Source: Erythrobacter litoralis
Lineage (GTDB): Bacteria > Pseudomonadota > Alphaproteobacteria > Sphingomonadales > Sphingomonadaceae
Direction: 5' to 3'
Assembly: GCF_029760855.1 (NCBI RefSeq)
Contig: NZ_SOSI01000003.1
Location: 124,001 to 188,000 of the forward strand
Length of the DNA: 64,000 nt
Shown here piece after piece: positions 57,872 through 64,000 of the stretch. Made by a program: the position numbers and the translations under genes. The notes beneath the pieces are model-generated. The model did no database searches. It saw only the letters and a list, made by a program, of their open reading frames with translations, and was not told the origin of the DNA. Positions within the stretch are counted from its first letter, which is position 1. Each line of letters starts with the position of its first letter.

Positions 57872-58771
57872 ATGGACGTGAAGGGGGAGCCTAAGACCAT
57901 CGACCTACCGACGATCCTAGCGGTCGAAGCGACCGATCATGGCTTTTACGAAGGCGCGCCCGGTCCGGCGATCGGACCACGGATGTTCGGCGGGCAGGCA
58001 GTCGCACAGGCACTGCTCGCCGCTTGCCAAGAGGAAACACACGACCGGCTCCCCCATTCGCTCCACGCCTATTTTCTGAAAGCCGGATCGAGCGATCAGC
58101 CGGTTTCGTATCGAGTCACCACTCTTTCCGAGGGGCGCAGTTTCGCCACGCGCCGCGTGGAAGGAATGCAGGACGATACGATGATCTTTTCGATGATCGC
58201 CTCATTCCATTCGCCCGAAACCGGGTTCGAGCACACTTCTCCCGCCCCCTTCGACCTCGACGTTTCAGCGGCCATCGAAGCACTCGACCGATGGCGCGAA
58301 CGTCATTCTCAGGCCAATGCCTCCCCCATCGTAGACCGGCTGCAGAAGCGCCCTATCGAAATCGTCCCCCTCGATCCCGGGGCACTGTTCGGCGCGCAGG
58401 CGCGCGAGCCTCGCACCGGCGTCTGGATGCGGATGCGCGAGCCCGCCGGTCCCGACCCGCTCTTGCAGAGAGCCTTGCTCGCCTATGCCTCGGACATGAT
58501 GTTCCTGCGCAATGCCATGTTGCCGCATGCGATCAGGCCGGGCAGCACCAAGGTGCAGGCCGCCTCGCTCGATCATGCCATCTACTTTCACGAGACGCCC
58601 GATTTCGACCACTGGCATCTCTATGCTACCGAAAGCCCTTGGGCCGGCCATGCGCGTGGTCTCAATCGCGGACATTTCTATGATGAAAGCGGGCGCATGG
58701 TGGCGACAGTCAGCCAGGAAAGCCTGATGCGGCCGAAGGGCGAAGCACTCGAGCGCATGCGAAGCGCATAA
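57872..58771 (+). CDS. tesB: Acyl-CoA thioesterase II (TesB family)
   Basis: The 299-residue product consists of two hot-dog domains. The N-terminal one has PRMFGGQAVAQALLAA at ~36-51 and SLHAYFLKAGSSDQPVSYRV at ~65; the C-terminal one has AQAREPRTGVWMRMREPAGP at ~173, ASLDHAIYFHETPDFDHWHL at ~229 and ARGLNRGHFYDESGRMVATV. This matches TesB in length and motif order. It releases CoA from acyl-CoA thioesters. It is divergent from the amidohydrolase and 38 bases upstream of an SDR, so probably co-transcribed with it. Confidence 0.92.
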   Translation: MDVKGEPKTIDLPTILAVEATDHGFYEGAPGPAIGPRMFGGQAVAQALLAACQEETHDRLPHSLHAYFLKAGSSDQPVSYRVTTLSEGRSFATRRVEGMQDDTMIFSMIASFHSPETGFEHTSPAPFDLDVSAAIEALDRWRERHSQANASPIVDRLQKRPIEIVPLDPGALFGAQAREPRTGVWMRMREPAGPDPLLQRALLAYASDMMFLRNAMLPHAIRPGSTKVQAASLDHAIYFHETPDFDHWHLYATESPWAGHARGLNRGHFYDESGRMVATVSQESLMRPKGEALERMRSA

Positions 58772-58809
58772 AAGTAAGCCCTGCGCCGAACGAAAATTAG
58801 GAGAGAGAT

Positions 58810-59574
58810 ATGTCGTTATTCGATCTGACCGGTAAGGTCGCCGTCGTCACCGGATCCAGCCGCGGCATCGGCAAGGCAATCGCCGAGCAGCTTGCCGCCC
58901 ATGGTGCGAAAGTGGTTATATCTAGCCGCACGCAGGAAACCTGCGACGAGGTTGCCGCCGCGATCAATGCGGAACACGGAGAAGGCAGCGCCATCGCGGT
59001 CGCCGCGAGCATTTCAGACAAGGCGCAGCTTCAGGACCTGTTCTCGCGAACGCAGGAACGCTTGGGGCCAGTCGATATCCTCATCTGCAATGCGGCGTCC
59101 AATCCCTATTACGGGTCGATGGACGGGATCGAGGACGAGCAATTCCGCAAGGTGCTCGACAACAACATCCTTTCCAACCATTGGCTGATGCAGCTGGCCC
59201 TTCCCCATATGCGCGAGCAGCAGGACGGTGCGATCATCGTTATCAGTTCGATCGGCGGCCTGCGCGGATCGCCCACCATTGGGGCATACAACGTCTCCAA
59301 GGCGGCAGACTTCCAGCTGGTGCGCAACTATGCGGTCGAGAACGGACAACACGGCGTGCGCATCAACGCCATTGCCCCTGGCCTCGTAAAAACCGATTTC
59401 GCCAAGGCGCTGTGGGAAAATCCGGAAGCGCGCAAGCGAGTGGAAGGGCAATTGCCCATGCGCCGCATCGGCGAGCCGGAGGATATCGCCGGGGCCGCGG
59501 TCTATCTCGCATCGGCTGCCGCCAAATGGACCACCGGCCAGATGATCGTCGTCGATGGCGGGGCGACGATATGA
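58810..59574 (+). CDS. Short-chain dehydrogenase/reductase
   Basis: The 254-residue product is a classical [22 protein letters not shown] at ~10-28, [15 protein letters not shown] at ~91 (N-A-A-S form), [20 protein letters not shown] with the catalytic Tyr in Y-N-V-S-K at ~158, and a C-terminal [13 protein letters not shown]. It oxidises or reduces an alcohol or ketone with NAD(P). AGGAGAGAG lies just before the ATG. Its stop overlaps the next SDR start (ATGA), so the two form an operon, with tesB upstream and a VOC gene downstream. The substrate is unknown. Confidence 0.92.
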   Translation: MSLFDLTGKVAVVTGSSRGIGKAIAEQLAAHGAKVVISSRTQETCDEVAAAINAEHGEGSAIAVAASISDKAQLQDLFSRTQERLGPVDILICNAASNPYYGSMDGIEDEQFRKVLDNNILSNHWLMQLALPHMREQQDGAIIVISSIGGLRGSPTIGAYNVSKAADFQLVRNYAVENGQHGVRINAIAPGLVKTDFAKALWENPEARKRVEGQLPMRRIGEPEDIAGAAVYLASAAAKWTTGQMIVVDGGATI

Positions 59575-60383
59575 GCGGAAGGCTTTCAGGCAAGATCGCT
59601 GCCATAACAGGCGCCGGCTCGGGCATCGGCCGCGCGAGCGCCAAACTGTTCGCGTCCGAAGGCGCGAAGCTCGTCCTGCTCGACAAGACCGATGCCGTGA
59701 AGGAAACGGCTGCAATGGTCGAAGCCGATGGTGGTCATGCCGTCGTGATGACCGGCGATGCAGGTGAGGAACAGGACATTTCTGCGCTGGTCGCAAAGGC
59801 GATCGAAATGCACGGCGGTCTGCACGTGATGTTCGCCAATGCGGGGATCACCGGGAATGTGCGTGGCGGCTTCTTCGACGCGACGCCGGACGTTTGGGCG
59901 GAGGTATTGCGGATCAATTTGATCGGCCCGTTCCTCGCCGTGAAGCACGCCGCCTCCGCAATTAAAGACAGCGGCGGCGGCGCGATCGTGTGCACCGCCT
60001 CGGTAGCGGGGCTGCGCAGCGGTGCAGGCCCGGCGCAATACTCGGCCAGCAAGGCCGGCGTGATCAACCTCGTCCAGACGGCGGCGCAGCAGCTTGCCGG
60101 GACGGGCGTTCGGGTAAATGCCGTACTGCCGGGTCTGACGGAAACCGGCATGACCCAGCCCCTGTTCGACGGCGCACGGGCAGCCGGTAAGGAAGACCGG
60201 ATCGGCCAGCTCAATCCTTTACTGCGGGGTGGTCAGCCGGGTGAAATCGCGCAAGCCGCCCTGTTCCTCGCCAGCGAGGAAGCCAGCTACGTCAACGGGC
60301 AGGCGCTCGCCGTGGATGGCGGCCTGTCGAGTTCGCATCCTACGTCGCGCCCGCCCGGCGATCCAAACCGCCCGACATCTTAA
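59571..60383 (+). CDS. Short-chain dehydrogenase/reductase
   Basis: The ATG at 59571 overlaps the upstream SDR stop and gives a 270-residue protein; the longer frame only re-reads that gene. Motifs are [19 protein letters not shown] at ~8-26, [19 protein letters not shown] at ~87, [20 protein letters not shown] with Y-S-A-S-K at ~159, and [16 protein letters not shown] near the end. It belongs to the 3-oxoacyl-ACP-reductase-like or hydroxysteroid-dehydrogenase-like SDRs. Pairing of two SDRs in one operon suggests consecutive oxidation steps. No cofactor preference is certain. Confidence 0.92.
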   Translation: MSGRLSGKIAAITGAGSGIGRASAKLFASEGAKLVLLDKTDAVKETAAMVEADGGHAVVMTGDAGEEQDISALVAKAIEMHGGLHVMFANAGITGNVRGGFFDATPDVWAEVLRINLIGPFLAVKHAASAIKDSGGGAIVCTASVAGLRSGAGPAQYSASKAGVINLVQTAAQQLAGTGVRVNAVLPGLTETGMTQPLFDGARAAGKEDRIGQLNPLLRGGQPGEIAQAALFLASEEASYVNGQALAVDGGLSSSHPTSRPPGDPNRPTS

Positions 60384-60393
60384 GGACCATCCG

Positions 60394-60792
60394 ATGAGCG
60401 ATACCGACGCAGCCCTGTTCACCTTCGTCAAACTGACCGTGAACGATATCGACGCCGCGACGCGGTTCTTCGTCCAAGGGTTCGGCATGACGCATGCAGA
60501 TACCGTGGATACGCCCGCGTTCCGCGAACACGTGATGACCGGCAAGAAGGGCTCGGCAACCATCGTCCTTTTCCACTGGAAGGACGGGCGTGCGGTTGAG
60601 ATCGGCAACGGGTACGGCCCGGTGGGCATGATCACGCGCGATCTCGAAATCGATCTTGCCCGCGCGATTGACGCGGGCGCTACCCAGAAGGGCAAGACCG
60701 TGAATTTCGGCAGCGCCCGCATCGCCTTCGTGCTTACGCCGGAAGGGCACGAGATCGAGATGATGCAGATGGGCAGCGCACCCGAGGGCTGA
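60394..60792 (+). CDS. VOC superfamily (glyoxalase/bleomycin-resistance-like) protein
   Basis: The ATG at 60394 has AAGGA seven bases upstream and starts a 132-residue protein; the longer frame re-reads the SDR gene. LFTFVKLTVNDIDAATRFF at ~8 and GFGMTH at ~29, with RAVEIGNGYGPVGMITRDLE and PEGHEIEMMQMG, fit a single VOC domain of two beta-alpha-beta-beta-beta units. The C-terminal Glu in HEIEMMQ is at a usual metal-ligand position, while the N-terminal ligand is not clear. Lyases, dioxygenases and isomerases share this fold, so the reaction is open. It closes the tesB-SDR-SDR operon. Confidence 0.85.
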   Translation: MSDTDAALFTFVKLTVNDIDAATRFFVQGFGMTHADTVDTPAFREHVMTGKKGSATIVLFHWKDGRAVEIGNGYGPVGMITRDLEIDLARAIDAGATQKGKTVNFGSARIAFVLTPEGHEIEMMQMGSAPEG

Positions 60793-60816
60793 TTATCTCA
60801 TCGCGGTAAGAAACAG

Positions 60817-60846
60817 AGCAGGGAATGCCCGACGGTAGTCCCTGCT
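60817..60846 (-). terminator. Hairpin between convergent VOC and MFS genes
   Basis: AGCAGGGA (60817-60824) pairs exactly with TCCCTGCT (60839-60846) across a 14-base loop. It falls in the 56-base gap between the VOC stop (60792) and the MFS stop (60849). On the minus strand it is followed by CTGTTTCTTACC, a modest T-rich tail, so a terminator for the MFS gene is plausible, perhaps working in both directions. Confidence 0.55.
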
Positions 60847-60848
60847 AA

Positions 60849-62162
60849 TCATCCCGATGTGACACTCTTCTCCCCGTGCCTTTCAAGGCATTTCGCAGCT
60901 CGCCAGTAGCAGAAAATCGCGAGAGGCGTCGCGGCAGCGATGACCAGTAGCGCCTGTCTCAACGACTCCTCGCCGTATGTCGGCGCGAAGACGTCCGAAA
61001 GAACACCGACCAGAGTAGGACCGAGCCCCAGACCGATCAGGTTGATGACCAATAGGGTGATCGCTGCCCACACAGCCCGCATCTTGAGCGGGGCCAAGGT
61101 CTGTATCAGGGCGAAGGTCGGCCCGAGGTAACAAGACTGAAACAGCACCGCGATGAAGTACACGCCGATAGCCAGTGGTGCACTTTCAGCCACGTAAAAC
61201 CAGACAAGGAAAGGCAGCGCGATCGTTTTCAATCCTGCCACCATCAAAGGTTGCGCCTTGAGGCCGTACTTTTCGGAAAGCCGATTGGCAAGCCAGCCGC
61301 TTCCGAGCCCGCTTGCCACACCGGCAATCGCCAGCAGCGGTGCGACGATATTGCCGATCTGCAACGTGTTGAGGCCGAATGACCGAATGAGATAGGCCGG
61401 CGTCCAGCCCGTCAGCGCATAGCCGATCATCGAGGTTATGGTGACACCGGCGACCAGCCACACCGCCGCGCGGTTGGCGAAGATCGAGTGGAATCCCGCC
61501 ATGATGGACGGCGTGCTTTCGTCCTCGACTGCGCCCGGTTCCGCCTTGCGCATGGGCTCGGTCGCGAACAGTTTGACCACGATAGCGAGTATGACGCCCG
61601 GCAACCCGATCGCCAGAAACGCGACCCGCCAATCGAAGAAGTATGTAAGATTACCGCCGAAAATCTGGCCGGCTGCCGCGCCCAATGTCACGCCGAGCGA
61701 ATAGATGGAAAGCGCCAGCGCACGCTTTTCCGCGGGATAAAGGTCCGCGATGATCGAATGGCTAGGGGGCGACGAGCCCGCCTCTCCCACGCCGACGCCG
61801 ATACGAGCAAGCAGGAGCTGGAAAAAATTCTGAGCCAACCCGCAGGCGGCGGTCATCCCGCTCCACAAAGCGAGGGCAATCGAGATGATGTTCACCCGGT
61901 TCATCCGGTCGGCCAAGGCGGCCACGGGAATACCGAGCGTCGCGTAGAACAGAGCGAAGGCCAATCCGGACAACAGGCCGAGCTGCGTATCGTTCAGCAG
62001 CAGATCGGCTTTGATATCCTCGAGCAGGATCGCAAGGATCTGCCGGTCCATGTAGCTGAAGAAGTAGGTGACGGTGAGCAGGAAGAGCGTGGTTTTGCGC
62101 GCAGCGGCGCTGACTTCCCCGTCCACCGCGCCCCCCGCATACGTTGCCGGCGTCGAGGCCAT
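60849..62162 (-). CDS. MFS transporter, spinster-homologue type
   Basis: The 437-residue product has 12 predicted helices. Typical marks are TYFFSYMDRQILAILLEDIK at ~32-51, LGIPVAALADRMNRVNII at ~76, the segment GVGVGEAGSSPPSHSIIADLYP at ~122, and RALALSIYSLGVTLGAAAGQ at ~147. These fit spinster-like MFS proteins (COG0477 branch), which in sphingomonads commonly accompany TonB receptors and degradation genes. AAAGGGA lies about six bases before the ATG at 62162. It is downstream of the TonB receptor, with a strong hairpin between. Substrate is not known. Confidence 0.9.
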   Translation of the reverse strand: MASTPATYAGGAVDGEVSAAARKTTLFLLTVTYFFSYMDRQILAILLEDIKADLLLNDTQLGLLSGLAFALFYATLGIPVAALADRMNRVNIISIALALWSGMTAACGLAQNFFQLLLARIGVGVGEAGSSPPSHSIIADLYPAEKRALALSIYSLGVTLGAAAGQIFGGNLTYFFDWRVAFLAIGLPGVILAIVVKLFATEPMRKAEPGAVEDESTPSIMAGFHSIFANRAAVWLVAGVTITSMIGYALTGWTPAYLIRSFGLNTLQIGNIVAPLLAIAGVASGLGSGWLANRLSEKYGLKAQPLMVAGLKTIALPFLVWFYVAESAPLAIGVYFIAVLFQSCYLGPTFALIQTLAPLKMRAVWAAITLLVINLIGLGLGPTLVGVLSDVFAPTYGEESLRQALLVIAAATPLAIFCYWRAAKCLERHGEKSVTSG

Positions 62163-62184
62163 TGCGATCCCTTTGAATATGAAA

Positions 62185-62212
62185 GGCGGGCCGGCTCAAT
62201 GCCCGGCCCGCC
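62185..62212 (-). terminator. Rho-independent-type hairpin after the second TonB receptor
   Basis: GGCGGGCCGG (62185-62194) and CCGGCCCGCC (62203-62212) form a perfect 10-bp GC-rich stem with an 8-base loop. On the minus strand the stem is followed by TTTCATATT. It lies 11 bases past the receptor stop and 22 bases before the MFS start, so it probably ends or attenuates the receptor transcript. Confidence 0.7.
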
Positions 62213-62223
62213 GATGTCTATGC

Positions 62224-64000
62224 TCAGTATCTTGCGCGCAAACCGATCCGGTAATTGCGCCCGATAGCATTGCCGATGAACGGGTTGTAACCGAGCGGAA
62301 GTTGGGCCGCAGCAGGCTCTTCGTCGAAGATGTTGTTCACCCCTGCCTGAAGCGTCAATTCCGATGATCCGACGGCGAAATCGTAGGTCAGATTGAGATC
62401 ATGCTGCATGTACGATCCGCTGGTTGCACCGAAGTTCGATCCTTCGGTACTTCCCGGCACGACGAAACAGAACGGCCGAGTATCCGATGGCACGCCGTCG
62501 CACCGTTCGTCCCGCACGCTATCGATGAAGATGAAGGAATATCGGGCATTGAAACCGGCCACGTTGAGATTGGCGTAAGCGTTCGCGCGCCATTCCGGGA
62601 TCGTGTTCGGATCGCGGAAATAGTTTGCGAGGCCGACCGCATCGTATCCTTCGAGCACGGTGATCCCGTTCACCTCGAAATCGTCGAACTCGTAATTCAG
62701 GTTCCACGTCGCATTACCGCCCAGCGATAGCAGCGCCGCGCCGAACGGCACATCGAGATTGGTTGCAAAATCTAGACCGCTGATGTTGACGTCAGGCCCG
62801 TTGACGACATTTGTCCGCACGCGACTGATGTCGATACCTTCCGTTACACCCTGAACGCACTGGTTGTTACTGAAAGTGATGAAACCGGCGAGCGGACTGG
62901 AGCAATCCGCCAGTGGCGTGTTGTTGTCACCGAGGCCGAGAGCACCGCTGACTACCAGACTGGCGATGGCATCGCCCGGTGTCGTCGTGATACGATCTTC
63001 CAGATCGATCGACCAGTAATCGACGCTGACGGTGAACCCGCCCGTGTCGATAATTGCACCGACGTTGTAGGTCAGCGCGCTTTCCGGGCTCACATCCGGA
63101 TTGCCGAAGATGTCGAGCGACTTGTAATTGCCGCCAGCCGCCGTGAAGCCTTGAAGCGCCGTCCGCTGGTTGTCCGCCACATCGACCGCTAGGGGCCCGC
63201 GGAACGTCGTGCCGATCGATCCGCGGAAGGTGAGGAAATCCGTTACCTCGAAGCGGGCTGAACCCTTCGGATTGATCGTGGACCCGACGGGATCGCCGTA
63301 ATCCTCGAAACGGATCGCGCCGTCGATCTCGATGCGGTCGGTTACTGGCAGATTCACTTCGGCGAACAAGGCGTAAACGCTCTGCTCGAGCGATACCGGA
63401 CTGTTCACACCGAGGAAGATGAACGGCCCGACCCCTTCGGTGGTCGTCCCGACGCAGCTTAGATCGCCCTCGACGAAGCAAGGATTGTTGTCCCGGCTGG
63501 ATTCAGGGTTGAGCGGCCGCGTAGCATAATCGTTCTGCCGATATTGTGCGCCGACCGCGAAGGCCACTTCGCCTCCGCCGAGTTCCCAGCCGGTAAGACC
63601 GGACAAGATGGCGCTCGCCACGACTTGCTGTTCGTCCTGAACGACCCCGTTGGCAACTTGAAGGTAGCGGATCAGGTCGACCGAGTTCTCGTTGCCAGGG
63701 ACGTAAAACGGATTGTCCAGATTGAACGTCCCGTTTCCGGGTCCGGCATTGGCGAAGGGATTGAAGAACTGGCACCCGCCCTGCCCCGGCGTACCTGTCG
63801 CCGGATCGCAGTCCGGGCCGCCCAGACCGTTCAATGCATTCTGCAGGCGCGACCCGATGATCCCGGGCGACGATCGCTCGCGGTTGGAATCCCAGAAAAC
63901 CAGACTTCCATCCAGCGTCAGCCTGTCGGTCAGTTCGTGCGCGATGTCGAACGTGAACCGGTAGGCCTTGTTATTGGCCGAACCCGGGCCCGCACCGCGA
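62224..64000 (-). CDS. TonB-dependent outer-membrane receptor, C-terminal part (5' end outside window)
   Basis: The frame is open to the window edge, so the signal peptide, TonB box and plug are missing; about 592 codons of the beta-barrel are present. The barrel closes with YRIGLRARY and an aromatic end. Segments such as [18 protein letters not shown] and VSVDYWSIDLEDRITT align directly with [18 protein letters not shown] and [14 protein letters not shown] of the receptor at 50362. The two are clear paralogues. The TTG at 63834 marked by automatic ORF calling is internal, because coding continues upstream without a break. It probably imports a related ligand. Confidence 0.9.
   Translation of the reverse strand, partial: RGAGPGSANNKAYRFTFDIAHELTDRLTLDGSLVFWDSNRERSSPGIIGSRLQNALNGLGGPDCDPATGTPGQGGCQFFNPFANAGPGNGTFNLDNPFYVPGNENSVDLIRYLQVANGVVQDEQQVVASAILSGLTGWELGGGEVAFAVGAQYRQNDYATRPLNPESSRDNNPCFVEGDLSCVGTTTEGVGPFIFLGVNSPVSLEQSVYALFAEVNLPVTDRIEIDGAIRFEDYGDPVGSTINPKGSARFEVTDFLTFRGSIGTTFRGPLAVDVADNQRTALQGFTAAGGNYKSLDIFGNPDVSPESALTYNVGAIIDTGGFTVSVDYWSIDLEDRITTTPGDAIASLVVSGALGLGDNNTPLADCSSPLAGFITFSNNQCVQGVTEGIDISRVRTNVVNGPDVNISGLDFATNLDVPFGAALLSLGGNATWNLNYEFDDFEVNGITVLEGYDAVGLANYFRDPNTIPEWRANAYANLNVAGFNARYSFIFIDSVRDERCDGVPSDTRPFCFVVPGSTEGSNFGATSGSYMQHDLNLTYDFAVGSSELTLQAGVNNIFDEEPAAAQLPLGYNPFIGNAIGRNYRIGLRARY

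Overview
This window is high-GC, almost gap-free bacterial DNA. Gene content and style point to an alphaproteobacterium of the order Sphingomonadales, probably close to Erythrobacteraceae. The clues are an obgE-proB pair, a DUF2849/CysI/DUF934/CysH sulfur operon, TonB-dependent receptors beside spinster-type MFS genes and TetR regulators, and frequent ATGA/GTGA stop-start overlaps. This placement is inference; no 16S rRNA gene is present. I find no transposase, integrase, prophage or CRISPR array. No gap between genes exceeds about 220 bases.

Region 1 (1-14.8 kb) is a surface glycan locus interrupted by housekeeping genes. It opens with the tail of a GT4 glycosyltransferase, then a small membrane protein and a PadR regulator with a hexapeptide-repeat arm and a perfect 16-bp palindrome upstream. 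Next come rarA, an overlapping RNase H-like gene and tRNA-Thr. The glycan genes resume with a polytopic membrane protein (possible GT-C enzyme), five GT2 enzymes, one GT4, a UDP-galactopyranose-mutase-like flavoprotein and a Wzx/MOP-type flippase. Together they look like part of a pathway that builds and exports a polysaccharide. The initiating transferase, polymerase and outer-membrane export genes are not in the window.

Region 2 (14.9-31 kb) is mostly core metabolism: obgE, proB, an extended SDR, an overlapping sulfur-assimilation operon (SUMT, DUF2849, sulfite reductase, DUF934, APS/PAPS reductase), mscS, metC, a sulfurtransferase, queF, a DUF1499 membrane protein, a stand-alone flavoprotein like the N-terminal domain of SelD fusions, tRNA-Ala(CGC), a ROK sugar kinase and a secreted GH5 glycosidase.

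Region 3 (31-39.2 kb) holds acs and a tightly overlapping operon of 5-oxoprolinase (HyuA-HyuB fusion), the DUF969/DUF979 transporter pair and DUF2891. It looks like a 5-oxoproline uptake and hydrolysis unit with one member of unknown role.

Region 4 (39.3-64 kb) is a dense accessory block for uptake and catabolism of an unidentified, probably hydrophobic or esterified, carbon source. It has an acyl-CoA dehydrogenase followed by three MFS genes, a double-domain TetR regulator, an acyl-CoA ligase, a FadJ-like enzyme, an esterase-TonB receptor pair, two further TetR regulators, a COG2159 amidohydrolase, a TesB thioesterase, two SDRs, a VOC protein, a spinster-type MFS and a second, paralogous TonB receptor cut by the window end. 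This block is the best candidate for an undescribed system.
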